64,000 nt of DNA from Malus domestica (GCF_042453785.1 NC_091664.1:611001-675000), one strand, 5' to 3'. Positions 1-13,603 are shown, numbered from the stretch's first letter. The notes: generated by a model from the letters alone, not told the origin. Program-made: numbers and translations.

Positions 1-485
1 CGAGATCAAGTTCTCAATGATTTTTCTGTATCTTTATTTAGGATTGATCTTGCATGAGATAACAGGTTTATGAGGGAAAGCTGTATCATTTACTTGAGCA
101 TGTTTTTCCTCCATAGTCAACGGTTTTTGCATATAAATAGGTTTTTCTTCTTTTCTCGATATCATAAGCTGTGTATAAATTAAGCTCGTGTTCTGGATTA
201 AATTTCTGAATCTATGTACCTTCTGGATCTGTACATACACTTTGTATGTGTTGCTACGAAATAATTTCTCTTATTATTGGAGTCCGTGGCACTAACCCAC
301 AATAACTTGGAATATATTATAACTTCTTTACTATACTATTATCTGATGATTGATGTTGTGTGATTCTACATCATAGTTGCTCTCAAATTAATCTGCTTGT
401 TGTATATATTCTTTACAATAGAAAAATATGCGGGCTATCAGTCATAATATTTGTTTTATTTATCTTTCTTTTGTCTTTCTTGCAG

Positions 486-3400
486 CCAGGGCACTTCCAA
501 GGCAATACTTATGATATAATATCTGCATTTCAGGTATGCCTTCTAATTTGAGGTTTGAATACTAATGTCAGAGCTGCCTACTTTTGGTTCTGCGTATAAA
601 GATGTGTCCTGTTAACTTTTTATTTTTTTTTTATTTATTTTTTTTTTTGTATTTCGTAAATATGGTCTTGTTTTCTTTTTGATTTTGTTTCTTTGGTATA
701 AGAAACAGTGTGTGTTTTGGCCCTTTCCATTTCCTTTGTGAAGCCATCAGTGAATGTGACAAAGTTGAAGAAAATTTCTCGTTTATTCCATTAGATGCTT
801 GAAGGGCCACATTCTGTGTCTTCCACAGTATTTTAACATGTAGAAGTTGATTTCTTTGGTTTTAGCATTTCATTTTGGTAAGCTTGTTTCCAAGACCAGT
901 AATGTAGTGCGACATGCAAGTTCAGTTAATCGACTAAATCACCAAAAATTGTCTAGATTCTAAGTTTTGTTTGCATTTGGTACAAATGGCTGTTCTTTCA
1001 ATGTTCTCATTAATAATATTGCTAGTATCCATGTTAAGATTCATGAAGGTTTATTGGAGAGGGATAGTCACACAAAATATGGTAGGGCAAAGCCTTCCGT
1101 GTTGGGAATGTTTTTTGGTTATCCGAATAAATAAACTCCATCCCTGAATGGGAGGCTGTGGAGAGCTTTCAGGGCGGTTTTTTGTTCAACTGCATGTTTA
1201 GCATCCCTGAATGGGAATGTCTTTGTTTCCATGAATAGAAAAGGATGATCTGGCAACTGCTTGCTGATGTGCGTAAAGTAAACTTCTTTACGCTGTTGCT
1301 GTAGAATATGTACTTGTTTGAATGAAGAGTACTTTCTACCTCTTTACCCTGAATATAGAAATTTTGAACTTATTCTTGCTGTTGTGATTTTAGATTCAAA
1401 GTCATGGCGTAGAATGTCAACCCAAACTTCAGTTTTTTTTTGTCGATAATTGCTTATGTAAATGCTGTTTGCCTTTAACATAAAAAGCTGTTTCAGAACA
1501 TAAATTGTTATGTTCTCAATGTGGCGAAGTCAAAAATTATTCTTAACAGATTTTTTTTAATACTTTTTACTGATATCGTAGTGTTATGGAGAATATGTAA
1601 GTGGATCCATAAGCGATGAGCAACGAAAGAATGTTGTCCTTAACTCTTGCCCTGGGGCTGGAGCTTGTGGTGGGATGTATACTGCTAATACGATGGCTTC
1701 TGCCATTGAAGCTATGGGAATGTCTATTCCTTACAGGTAGAGATGCCTTCAGAACAGAATTTAATTTAATATAATTTCTGTAAGCAATCAAATTCTTATT
1801 TTTGCCTTTGTTGTTTTTCACCCCTTCTCTAAAAGCTCTTCTACGCCTGCTGAAGATCCATTGAAACTGGATGAGTGCCGATTGGCTGGGAAATACCTCT
1901 TGGAATTACTGAAAATGGATTTGAAACCTCGAGATATTATTACTCCAAAGTCACTACATAATGCAATGGTTATTGTTATGGCATTAGGGGGGTCAACCAA
2001 TGCTGTTCTGCACTTGATTGCTATTGCAAGGTGAGAAGCCAGATTCTCCAGGATGCTAATAATTGTCTTGCATGAAAATATCAACTGACAAGACTCTTGG
2101 CAGGTCTGTTGGTTTGGAATTAAATCTGGATGATTTCCAGAAGGTTAGCGATAAGGTTCCATTTCTTGCAGATCTTAAGCCTAGTGGCAAGTATGTCATG
2201 GAGGATGTACACAAGGTATCCTTTCTTGCACTCAATGTAACAATTGGTGGCATATTTTATGTGTATATGCCATTTGTTTAGGTACATTTGGTACTTATTT
2301 CTCTTGATGAGCAAGGTAATGGTTTTCTTTAATAGATTGGAGGAACACCAGCGGTCATTCGGTACCTTTTGGAGAACGGGTTGTTACATGGGGATTGTAT
2401 GACTGGTATGCATGTTCAGAATCTTCATATTGTTTGCATCTTTGGAATTAATAGTTTAAGTTGTAATGCTTATAACATTAACATAAGGACATCCATTCTG
2501 TAGTCACCGGAAGGACAGTGGCTGAGAATGCAGAAAGTTTCCTTCCTTTGGCTAATGGACAGGTAAGATAGCTCTCCTCACAAATTAACTTTGTTTTCTG
2601 TTGAATCATGTGTTTGAATGAAGACCAACATCTAACATGGTTGCCTCATGCCTTTCTTTATATTCTTAAATTTTATCTTTTCTTCTTACTCATTCAGGAT
2701 ATAATAAGGCCCTTGGGAAACCCTATCAAGAAAACAGGCCATCTGCAAATATTATATGGAAATCTTGCACCAGAGGGTTCTGTAGCAAAAATTACAGGAA
2801 AAGAGGGGCTATATTTCTCTGGTGCTGTTTTCTGTTATTTGTTTAGTAATTTGTTTTTCTGTTCTTTTTTAATTTAAAATCCCCTTAACTGCTGAGTTCT
2901 TTATTAAAAATACTCCAGGTCCTGCACTTGTCTTTGAAGGTGAGGAGTCAATGGTTGCAGCTATCTCAGAGGATCCTATGAGTTTTAAGGTTGATTATTG
3001 TTTCATGATTGCACTTGTCTATGGAAATAATTTGTTCACAACCTTCCAATAGAAAATTCTGGTCTTTGATAAAACAAAAATTCTACATTTCCGTAGTGCT
3101 TGACAATCTTAGTGAGGTTTTCTGTTTGAATTCTAGGCATATTACTTTCAGCATCATTGTGTTCTACTAATTAAATTGAATTTGAATGTCGAAAAGGAAT
3201 ATCTAAGTTCTTGTATTGTATTTATTGTCCTTCAGGGGAAAGTAGTTGTTATTAGAGGAGAGGGGCCAAAGGGAGGACCAGGCATGCCAGAAATGTTAAC
3301 ACCAACCAGTGCAATAATGGGTGCAGGACTGGGAAAGGTACAGCTGTTCAAAATCTATTTTCTGGTTGTACTTGCTTTAGTTATCCAACTGTAATGATTT

Positions 3401-4271
3401 TGCTTCACACTGTTTGTTAGTAGTGTTTTAAATAAAGCTAATGATTATGTTTTATAAGCAATTAATCCCAGCATGACCCCTTCAAGTTCAAGCTACATTG
3501 CACTGCTTTAGTTGGTATGTAGCTATTGTTTCCTAGTAGATGTTTCAATGGATATTGCTTTTCGGTCCTGCAGGAGGTTGCTTTATTGACAGATGGTAGG
3601 TTTTCAGGCGGTTCGCATGGATTTGTTGTTGGCCACATATGTCCTGAAGCACAGGTGTTTTTAACTTTCCATTAATGTCATTTGATTTTAGCTTTTACAT
3701 CTTGATAGGTTGTGTCTATCTGTGTGTGTATTCCTTTGATTGCATTTTTCCGCGAGCTTCATGTTACTGGATCTACATGAAAACTTTGGGTACTTTGATC
3801 GGTACTTAATGTCAAATAGTTCTTGAAAATGAAAATTTAGTCATCCGTTCCACCAAGAAAATGAAAAACTAATGTGTTACAGCGATCAAGATTATTTGCA
3901 ACAGGCAGAAAATTTATACATCTTAGACACAAGAAAGGGAAATGAACTCATGGAATGCATTGTGAATTATTTTCAGGAAGGTGGTCCTATTGGATTAATT
4001 GAGAATGGGGACATCATCAATGTTGATGTTGCAAACAAGAGAATAGATGTCCAGTTAACCGATCAAGAGATGGACAGGCGAAGGAAGAACTATATTCCAT
4101 CGCCATACAAGGCTAACCGTGGAATTTTGTACAAGGTATGTGAGAATCTTGTTCTGCAACCATCCTTCCCGTGTTATGATTGTTATATTAATAGAAATTT
4201 ATCATCTTCTTTATGTGCAGTACATCAAGAACGTGCAGCCGGCTTCAAAGGGATGCGTGACTGATGAGTAA
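486..4271 (+). CDS. DHAD: Dihydroxy-acid dehydratase, chloroplastic (3' part, 12 exons seen)
   Basis: This enzyme (EC 4.2.1.9) dehydrates dihydroxy acids to 2-keto acids in valine, leucine and isoleucine synthesis in plastids, using an Fe-S cluster. The 5' exons, including the transit peptide, lie outside the window. The first exon seen (486-533) encodes [14 protein letters not shown]. Further exons are 1582-1736, 1836-2030, 2104-2215, 2336-2405, 2504-2562, 2698-2821, 2919-2989, 3236-3337, 3574-3654, 3976-4135 and 4221-4271. All have AG/GT borders. Family signatures are clear: [16 protein letters not shown] with an Fe-S cysteine, [21 protein letters not shown], and the C-terminal [15 protein letters not shown]. 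The protein ends in KGCVTDE with TAA at 4269-4271. Identity rests on near-continuous agreement with the plant DHAD sequence I recall. No break is visible in the exons present. Confidence 0.96.
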
Positions 4272-5790
4272 CGGTGAAGAATATCCGTAGACGGGGGTAT
4301 AGAGAGTGTGGTGGCAAGCTCAAATTGGCAAACCCCCTTAGGATGTGTGCAATTGGGTGTAGCTTATGGCGGCTCTTGTAGGATATTATGTCCAGTCGGC
4401 TTTGCTCTTGTAGGATATTATGTCCAGTCGGCTTTGTACCGCTTCTATCTTTTGTCGTATGTTTGTGCGTACCAATTTTGCGGGTTCTAGGTGTTTCAAG
4501 TTATCCTCTAGTTTTTCAGTTTTTATTTCTGTCTGCTATCTCCAACAGAATTTTATCGGCTAATAATCAACTTTTAATCTCAATTCGTACCTTTTACACA
4601 TCTTGTTTAATTTTGGCCGTATGTTCTGTTTGATTTATTTGATTAGATGACCATAAATAGAGGTGTGTGAGTAGCCAAGTAATCATTTCATACAAGTTCA
4701 TTGATATATTCTTTTTAATAACAAAATAATAATTAACCTTTTAGAAAAAAATATTAAATACAAAATAAAATAGCCAATTAGCATGCGCGTAAGTGATAAC
4801 GGTAAGGGTGCTCTGTGAGAGAAATTGGTGAGAGAGAGAGATGAGTTTAATTTCATCTAGAGAGTATCGAAAGGAAAGTGGTGAAGTGAAAAAATTAAGG
4901 GACTGTTTGGTATTCTATCAAAAAAAAAATTATCATTTCTCAAAACATTTATTAAGAACATCTCTTAAAAATAATTTTCTTTTAGACTCAAAAATTTATT
5001 TGGTATAAAATTTGAAATTATTTTTAGATCTTAAATTTAAACTGGACAAAAAATCCATAGAGAAGGCGGGAGAGGGAGAAAGAGGAGAGAGGATGAAGTA
5101 AAAAAGAAAGGATCAGAGCAGTAGAAGAGAGAGAGGAGAGAGGATCAGAGGATATAAAGAGGAGGAGGATAAAGAAAGAAGAGAAAAAGAGAAATAACGA
5201 AGAGAGTGGATAAGAGGGAGAGAGGAGGAGAGTAAAAAAAAAAGAGAAGGAGAAGAGAGAAAGAAGAAAAAAGGGAGAGAGATCCAGAGTGAGAGGAGAG
5301 GGGAGAGAGAGAACAAATAAAATGAGTGAGCTTTAAGTTTAAAAACTCTAAAAACTCAATTTTATTTTTAAAGAATATATATATATATATATATTTTTTT
5401 TTTTTAAGTTAGTCTTGAGTTTATTTTTTGAAAATAATCCTACTAAACAAGTTTTTAAGGTGTAAAACCTGAAAAGCGTTTGTTAAAATTCAAGAGTTCC
5501 AAACATGTTTTTTTTTTTTTAAGGCAAAAGTGAATCAAAATGATAAAAAAAAAAAAAAAGTCATTTGTCCACAAATATTTTAGTATATAGCTTAGTCCGA
5601 CACTGTACCAAGTAATTCATTATTCCTATCATGTTCAATCCAAACAAAACCAGTGCAACTTAGTCCATTAAGTTAGTTTAATCCGAAATTGTCTGTCCTA
5701 ACAAACGGGGCTAAAAGATTGAGTGCATTCTAATAGTTGGGCCACCGCATCTCAAAAGGCCCGCCAGGTCGACCCACAGTTTACGAGAGA
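4272..5790. other. Intergenic: DHAD 3' UTR, purine tract, possible MITE
   Basis: No gene is visible. The first 350 bases are probably DHAD 3' UTR and include a short tandem duplication near 4375-4435 (unit about 36 bases). Positions 5060-5320 are almost pure A/G on the plus strand, mostly GA/GAG repeats. The block from about 4900 to 5510 begins and ends with loosely inverted motifs of the type GACTGTTTGG / CCAAACA, as in hAT-type MITEs, but I could not fix its ends. Confidence 0.4.
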
Positions 5791-5849
5791 ACCTTAAAAC
5801 CGACCCGACCCATTTTCATTGCACAGGGGAAAGAGGGCTGATGGTTCGG

Positions 5850-6005
5850 TTCATCTCCCAACAGAGACCGAGATTTTTTTGGTCAATCAACAGAGAGAGA
5901 AGAGATTGGCCACGACTGCATGAGTCCATCTTCCTCTCTTCCTTCTTCTCTTCAAAATTTGGGCTTCTCTTTCGGATTTGAATCCACGACAACGAAAACT
6001 TCAGG
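5850..6005 (+). promoter_or_regulatory. Probable 5' UTR exon with upstream ORF of the RING gene
   Basis: A GA/CT-rich leader is followed by ATG at 5920 and a short open frame (MSPSSSLPSS...), ending at a possible donor near 6005. Joined to the acceptor at 7694, this frame is not the frame of the main protein. It is therefore better read as a leader exon with a short upstream ORF than as an N-terminal coding exon. The transcription start is not determined. Confidence 0.35.
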
Positions 6006-7697
6006 TTTTTTTTTCTTAATTTTTATTTTGTTTTAATTTAATTTTTGTTTTCAGCTCCTGAATTCTAAGTTCTTTCTGCCTGATCTGTTTCTACTTTTCC
6101 CATTAATTCACATCGTGGTTGGTTTCCATCTGATTGCAATTTTGTATCTAAATTGAGAAACTTGATGTTAAATTAGGTATTAATTATGATTTATTGTTAA
6201 TATTATGTCTTCTTTTTTTTTATAATTTTTTAATTCTTAATTTTCTCCCATGTTAACTGATTGGGGCTAGATCAATTTTTCTTTCTTAAAGTTCAATGCT
6301 TTATGTTTATTTCATAGAATTTGGTACTGTTTTATTTGCTTTCATCTTTATTGATTTATGATTAATTTATAATTTGTTATTTCTAGTATCATGAAATGTG
6401 TATTAGTAGTTATTTTGATGTTGGTTAACAGTTGTTCTGAATTTCGTTGTCTACGTATAAATGAGACTTGTGTGTTAACTCTAGATGATCTATTTCATTG
6501 GGCACCAGTTAAACCGGTATGACAATGAATTAAGCATTTCATTCTCATAGAGAATGTAGATTTGTTATATGAAAGATTAGAAATGCATTATTCCGTGTAC
6601 TTTTTGATTTGATCACTCTTTGAAGTTTTGAGCCTTTGACAGAATCTTCTTTTTCGTGTTAATGCCAGCCCCTTTGGGATTGTAGGCATGTAGAGGGATT
6701 GGGAGGCACTTTTAACTCTCATAGTTATTAAACTGCATTCCTTGTTAAAGGTCGGTTTGATCCTAACCATGGAATATTACAAGCTGGGCCATGAATCCAT
6801 TCCTAATTTACTTTTGAAGAGCTATTGACTTCGCCTAATTTTAACTATCTTGAATTTTCAAGTTCATACTTCATAGAGGCCTCTCACAACTTTTACAAAG
6901 ATATCAAATTTATAGGATCCAGCTTCTCTCCATTTGCAGTACCTAATGGCAGGGCAAGTTAAATCTGAACAATAAAATTCACCACCGGGGCCTGATACAG
7001 TGGTGCCCTCACCTTGGAAAATCTGGATTCGGCAACTGACCCTTCCATTTGCATGGAAAAGGAGGATGAGTCTTTTGACTTTTTCAAGCGTCATACGGTT
7101 CTCCATTAACAGGAGAATATAGTTACCTTTTCCATTCATGAAACCTGTCACTTCTGCCACATAATCTTCAATGACCACATTGTTCTATGTCTTGGGCCAT
7201 TACCTATTGTTGTCTTGTTGTAGTTTCCTTCTTTGATATTTTGTAGTATGTAACAATTCTCTTCCAATCAAATTTAATATCAGTTGTCTGAGTCCTTTTA
7301 AAATAATTCCAATCAATAACGTGTTCATTATGTAAGTCTGGATCTGTAGTGTACTGCATAAAGAGTCAAATGTTGATACTCTGCTGCGTAACTTGTCATA
7401 TAAATGGCACTTCTCCACCCACTATTCCTAATAGTTATTGAAAATAAAGAAAAGGAAAAAGGAAACGATATTTTTTACTTCTGTTCTAGTTCTAGTAGGT
7501 GCTCAAATGCTGTGTTTCTTACAGAAAATGTATCTACAAGCAGCTGGTTAACTTTTTTTTTTTCTATGATTCTTAGTAATGTTTTTTTTTTATGCGTACT
7601 TTCAATTTATTTATAGCATTTACAGACAATAATTCTTGTACCAGTAGCAGTTGCTGACTTATTTGATTTTTTAATTATTTTAAACTTGGTGCAGATT

Positions 7698-10600
7698 ATG
7701 GAAGACATGGACATCGATCAGGTAGTGGAGGTACCTGACACGCCTGATAGATTAGCTTCCAGACACATTCTTGGCAGAGAATCTGTTGGTAAAGTCAGTA
7801 ATTCATCATTTGTTCGTGACTTGAGTAATCCAAACCTTGTGGATGAAAAATATGTCAATGGGCCAAAAATCAGGGATAATGGGCATAGTAAAAGACTAGT
7901 TATACGTCCTCCGAGAAATCTTAGCAATCTTGACAGTAAGAGTTGCAGTAACTCTAATGTTGACAATTCATCTGCTTCCAATAATACTCCCATTTTCCGG
8001 AGAGGTACAGTGAGCAAAAGCTCCAGTCGTGAAGCCAAATATTGTACGGGAACTGATAATGTGGACAAGGGAAAGCCTATGAGAATCAAAATTTCTTCCA
8101 AACCATCTGCTTGCCAAGGAAATACTCACTTTTCTGATATAGCCAAACAGAATGGTTACACTCAATTACCTGAAAAGGATTTTCCACTTGGTGAATCAGA
8201 CGACCTTGTAGCCGAAGACAAAAGAAAAGGGCAAGTAGTATCAGACGGCTGCTCTTCGGTAAATTGCATTCCAAGTCATTCAGAGGGATCCAGAAATAAT
8301 TTCAAGGGGAAGGAAAAAATTGATGATAGTGCATTTAATGGTCTGGGTTTAGCTTTGGCTCTTGGCAAAGGAGTTGATCCATCCCTTGATCCTCAACATA
8401 GGCAACAAAATCATGTGCCTCTTCATTCTGTTAACCTTCCGAGAGTCAGTGGCCAAAAAAGGTTGGTACGGAATGGGTGTATTTCCCCCCATAATATAGC
8501 AACAAGGACTAAACAGTTAGCTGAAAAGCCTAACCATAGTTCCAAGGATATTGAACAGAGTCATTCAGGGAATGTGGATTCCAATGGTTCACCATATGTC
8601 GTAGACATAAGTGACATAGTTTCTGAAGACAATAATAGTGAAAGAGTGAAAGGGAAAGGGAAAGGTGTAATAATTCATTCTTCTGAACCAAAGGAGAATA
8701 ATGCAAGAATTATTCGTACATCTGGCAGGTATTTTGTTTACAAAGCTATTTTCTTGGTTAGATACTCTTTTAAGTAAATGTTCTGGTTATTACTTTCTTA
8801 ATGAGTAAGATTTATATTTCAATACCTGGTTTAAATAAGGCTGAAGAATTTAAAGGGTTGCTGGTTTACTATTTAAGAGTGATATAAGGGTTTTACTTCT
8901 CAGATTGTCATAACCTTGTCCTTCTGTTATTTTGTTAGTTTTGAAAAACTGCAGTCAACCACACTGGAGCTAAATTCTATATTTGTGTGTGTGTTTGTCT
9001 ACATGCGTGTGTGTGTGTGTGTTTGTCTACATGTGTGTGTGTGTGCGCATGTACATTGGCTTTGGTTGCGAGATCCTACAACCGAAACTTTCTAAACATA
9101 TGTATATATATGTCTATGTATTTGTATACAAATTTCTAAGTTTGTGATGTGGCAAACCATATTTCATTATCATTTTCTTCCTTTATTAGTTTTGGGCAAT
9201 GATCACCAAAACCGCAGAAACTCGACAAAAATAACCAGATGTGTCTCCGGCCGACTACGTTAAGAATTTCTTTTTTCCTGCTTGATTGTTGTTGCCAACA
9301 GTGTTATTACCGGCTTCTGTTTATTGTTTGTTTTTACCAATTCCTTGCGACCTTATGGCATGATATTTTTTTTTTTTTGCAGCAGTCTTGTAAATGATAA
9401 TAAAGAAGCTAATGGACTCGGTGATCTTGGTAGCGATTTCAATGGTGGCTGGAGAACTACACGTAATCGTTCAAGGCAAATAGATAATTTCTTGCCTTAT
9501 TCAACCGAGCATTTTCCCAGGAGAACCAATGGAGTTGGAAACTTTATCAACCAACATCAAAATAGGGTAGATAGGAGGGATATCAGGAGTCGAGGAAATC
9601 AAAGGACTGAAGGTTTTGTAGAAGATCTAAATGCAACTCAAACAGCTTCAGGGCATGTGTCTGAGCTAGGCTGGATTACTGGGCCATCTCATGCAGCAGA
9701 GACAGTTATTAAAAGGCACAAGAAACGGGGATTAAGTTCTGGAAGTCATGCTGAATGCTCTTCACCGGTGTCTGTTGACTCGGATATTGTCTTTCTTGGG
9801 TCATCCGAGGCATCGGAAAGTTTAAAATCATCTAGGATCCAGAGACCTCAGTTTCAGGGAGCGTCAACTCGAGTTATTGAAGTTGATGATTTGTCACCTG
9901 CTGCAGGGCACTCTGTCGCTCAAGGTATCAATTCCATAAATGACGATTTTGATGCAAGGGCAAGACAACTAGAAGCTGATGAGATGTTGGCTCGTGAACT
10001 ACAAGAACAATTATACCATGAGGTGCCCATTGCTGGAGGTGGTGAGGTCAGTGCTTTGTTGTGGACCAGGTTGTGTTTGTGTGTTTGTATATTTGTGCAT
10101 GTGGACATTCAGATGCTTGTCTTTTACCAAGTCTTGTGTATCTGTTCACATTGTAGCAGGTTGATGAACATCTAGCATGGGCACTGCAGCAGCAGGAGGA
10201 GAATACTTTAAATACTTATTCTAGAGGAAGTCACAGTGCATCACATCGTGTGAGGGAGCCTCTTTATTCTCTGTAGTCTGTTGATAGCATGGTTTACTAA
10301 TTATAAGTGCATTTATGGTGACTTCCACATGATTATTTAGAACTATTCTGATACACATGGTTGTAGGAATGATATCATATTCATATCACAGAGATGAACA
10401 GATCATTTCTGCTGTGCCAGAGGCCTGGGCTTCTGTCCCTAGAACTGAAAAAAGAAGTTATTATTTCTTGTTCATGCAAGCATTCTGAAATTCGGTCATT
10501 GGACAAGTGGTTGCATATGTCGTCGTTTGATCTTAATTGACGTTTTTTTATTTATTAATTTCCTGTTTTAAAACCAATGCCTTTGTGCCTTTGAAAATGG

Positions 10601-12408
10601 ACATTTATTTCTCTATGAATGACTATGATTTATGCTGTTTGGTAGCGGTATTTTGTATTAATTATTTTTTCTTATGTTATATAGAGAGGTTCAGCAATCT
10701 TGCATTCAAACAGACAACCCCTGCCAGAATCTTTACAGAACCATTCCAATAGGAGAGGAACCCGGGCTCGAGACTCTTCCAGCATGGCACAGTTGAGGAC
10801 TCGCTTTCGCAACCAGTCTAGAGTACCAACTAGAGGAAGAAGTCGGCGATTTCCCTCCGACATGGATCTAGAAATGGTAATTCTTTTTATCCCTTTTATT
10901 TCTTAGAGCCTGTTTGAAAAAGATCAAAAAGAGAGGAGAGGAGATAAGGAGGAGAAATGAAAGAATTTAAAGGAGAGAAGAGAAACAATAACACACAATT
11001 GTTTATAAATAAGGCTAAAAACAATTTTAATGTTTTGTCGTTTCTGGTTTTATCTATTCCCTTCCGCGTTTCCTCACTTCTCTTTTTCTCATCTCTAACT
11101 CTCCTCATTCTTGTTATTTGGGAACCAAGAAGAAAGATGTTATGAAACGGATCTTTACTGCCTGTTTCTTGCTTGCTGTGTTTGATGATTAAATATCCCT
11201 TGACGAAAATGGAACCTCTAATTGTCTACTTTTGTTCGTTTTGATCGGATGATCAAATTTCTCTTCAAGGGATTGAGTTTTTCTTTTGAATTTTTTGAAG
11301 TGTCATGCGCCCTTAAACTGGGTCTTCGTTCTAATGTCCCTTTAACTTTGAAACAATCAATGTCCCCCTGAAATTTAGGATGTCCTAAACAATGCCCTTC
11401 ACTAGCTTAAGCCGTCACAGGAACATGTACGGGTCACATGAAATGACAAGTCATACCAGAAAGTTATTGAATAACAAGCAGGTAGCATGTGTGAAAATTT
11501 TCACTCTCTCTGCAGCCACCCAACCTCAACCTTCTTCTAACCCGTCACCACCATACTTCCCCATCTTGACTCGCCCCAACCCCCTCCCCAACTTTTTTCC
11601 TCCGCCACACATGGCTACACCTTCCCCTGCTCCCTCTCTTGTTTTTTTTTCTTTTTTCGTTAAACTAATTTATGCTATTTGATGCAGACATTTAATGTAT
11701 TAGAAGCTTTAGAGGCTGCTGTTGAGGACTTTAGTGATGTGGGACTGAATGCTCGCATGCTTCGAGTTCAGAGGGATTTCAATGAGTAAGAGTTTTTTTC
11801 TATTTAACCATTTATGTCTTGCTTATTCTCATCTGAGCCTTGTATCATGCTAGACTTTAAAATGATACTTCTTTTATCAAACGGCTTCTTACATTAAGAT
11901 TCTGGGCATGGTTAATTATTTTTAAAATCTCAATTCAAATACCAGTTAACTTTTGCATCTTCATTTTTTTTTCAGCAATGACTATGAGATGTTATTGGCA
12001 CTTGATGAGAACAATCATCAGCATGCTGGTGCAACAGCACATCAAATTAATAATTTGCCACAATCTACAGTTCAGGTAGGTGGAGTGGAAGTTGAACAAT
12101 TATTGAAAATAGTAACCTATTTACTTCTAAGCTTCTTGTGGTGGGCGATATTCCCAGCCATCATATCTGCATGTTTACCTGCTGTGAAGTAATTGTTTGT
12201 GGTTTCTTTGTTGCACAGAGTGACGCCTCTGAGGAAACTTGTGCAATTTGTCTGGAAACCCCAACCATTGGAGAAACAGTTCGCCATCTACCTTGCTTGC
12301 ACAGATTTCACAAAGATGTAAGCACTCCAAATTCTTGTTTAATTAGCTTTCTCCAAGCAAATGAAGCCATCGAATATCTTACTCTTGTTTTTGTTGGTTT
12401 CCCTTCTT

Positions 12409-12446
<38 letters not shown>

Positions 12447-12538
12447 CTCCCATCTGTTTCTCGTTTCATTTTCAGTGCATTGATCCATGGCTTGGTAGAA
12501 GGACTTCGTGCCCAGTTTGTAAGTGTTCCGTCACCTAG
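7698..12538 (+). CDS. RING-H2 finger E3 ubiquitin ligase (8 coding exons)
   Basis: The predicted protein of about 778 residues has a long, polar, Ser/Asn-rich and probably disordered N-terminal region and a C-terminal RING-H2 finger. Exons: 7698-8728, 9383-10046, 10160-10249, 10685-10876, 11688-11785, 11976-12075, 12219-12317 and 12476-12538. Phases agree throughout. The finger spans the last two exons: CAICLE, then CLHRFHKDC, then CPVC, giving C-x2-C...C-x-H-x2-H-x2-C...C-x2-C. The stop TAG is at 12536-12538. The ATG at 7698 follows the acceptor at 7694 directly and starts the conserved-looking MEDMDIDQVVEVPDTP. A helix-rich stretch (RARQLEADEMLARELQEQLY) lies near residues 530-550. The C-terminal RING would recruit an E2; substrates are unknown. 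The 9380-9385 acceptor is a cagcag tandem, so a one-Ser variant is possible. Confidence 0.88.
8980..9045. repeat. (GT)n microsatellite in intron 1 of the RING gene
   Basis: Imperfect TGTG runs, interrupted twice by a tctacatg word, sit in the intron between the first two coding exons. Confidence 0.85.
12413..12442. repeat. (TC)n microsatellite beside the last RING-gene acceptor
   Basis: About 15 TC units lie 35 bases upstream of the 12475 acceptor and may act as its polypyrimidine tract. Confidence 0.85.
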
Positions 12539-13277
12539 GTTGCACCGCGATTCACCATTCAGGGTAGCTTGTGACAACAGCATCTTAATTATGTTTGTGG
12601 GGTCAAGGCAGTCATCGGTTCATTTTTGGTTTTCTTCTTAAGGATGTTCTTAACAACTTGTTCAGGTGGTAACATCTGGTCTTCTGCTCATACCATAAAA
12701 GAAAGCTCAACTATACCTGTGTAGCTCGATACTCGAGTGATTAATTTAATTTCCAGGCCTGATTAGCTCCGGTTTTTTGTATTTAACGTCGATGCGGCTG
12801 TCAGCATAAGTTCCGATGCATACGAGTACGAATCCGACCTCATTACTGGATCGATGCTCATTTGCGTTGGGAATGCCCTGATTGTTTGGATAGGATACAG
12901 GTACGCATTAAGTGTAGTAATTTTGGTTTTGGCGAGCATTGTCCGATCGGCGCTTCTGATAGGCCCGGCAAGAAAATTTGATAAAATGCTTGAGTTACTC
13001 AATTTTTGAGAAAGATGCAATGTTGAGGTTTTGCAAGATCTTTGGCTTCGCGGTTAAAATCACAAACCACGCTCGGATAAAACTTCGACAGTAGAGGCAA
13101 AGTGAGGAGTGTCAAGGGGTTAACTAACAAAATTTGAGTTCCAAGGGATTACGTTCAACTCGAGTTGAGTTTGTAAAAGAAGAGAAGCAAATACGGGGTT
13201 GTGAAAAGTCAAGGTTTTGTGTTCGAATCTCCTTTCTCATTGCTTAGTGTTAATCATCTATTATTTGTCAAAGAGAG
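12539..13277. other. Intergenic, 3' flank of the RING gene
   Basis: Contains the probable RING-gene 3' UTR and further unique-looking sequence. I see no supported gene. Confidence 0.4.
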
Positions 13278-13430
13278 CACATGGAGATAACTCCAAAGCA
13301 GTGGGAGTCCTTTCGACTTCCACGCAGCTTCAGCTCGTGCAATGCAATGATCAAATGAGGTCTCACACAAACCTTTGCTCAAGTTGTGTCAGCAAATTCA
13401 AATTCATGTTCTAAAATTAAAATTAATTTA
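13278..13430 (-). pseudogene. Thiolase gene fragment duplicated from the KAT2 3' region
   Basis: About 150 bases closely resemble 16146-16310 of the downstream thiolase gene, in the same orientation. Shared words include ctccaaagc, tcctttc, ctcgtgcaat, cgaggtctca-like and tttgctcaag. The stretch covers part of a late KAT2 exon and the intron next to it, so it came from genomic DNA and not from a spliced transcript. It is degraded and too short to function. The source copy starts about 2.9 kb further along. Confidence 0.6.
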
Positions 13431-13603
13431 GCATATTCAAACTTGATAGTTTGAAACCATAATTTTGACGATACTACCAAATGTCATCGCATTCTTTTGA
13501 AGCAAACGAAAGCAAAGAGAAGATAACAACGACATAAAACACCTCGAGGCTCGACTGCCTTATATTGCTCGGCTACACATTCCTTTTTCCTCCGAAAGAA
13601 TGA

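Noticed and set aside
1130-1225. Repeated atccctgaatggga words in a DHAD intron
   Set aside because: Two copies of a short word; no wider repeat structure.
5920-6005. N-terminal coding exon of the RING gene
   Set aside because: Its phase does not join the main frame at the 7694 acceptor; treated as leader with an upstream ORF.
10905-11130. Possible hAT-type MITE in a RING-gene intron
   Set aside because: A GAGCCTGTTTG-like left edge and purine/pyrimidine arms are suggestive, but no matching right terminus or duplication was found.
11300-11470. Possible MULE terminus in a RING-gene intron
   Set aside because: Only loose resemblance to the 37.8 kb MULE end; not enough shared sequence to call.
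12763-13020. 85-codon minus-strand open frame after the RING gene
   Set aside because: No recognisable domain, no splice partners; most likely chance frame in 3' flank.
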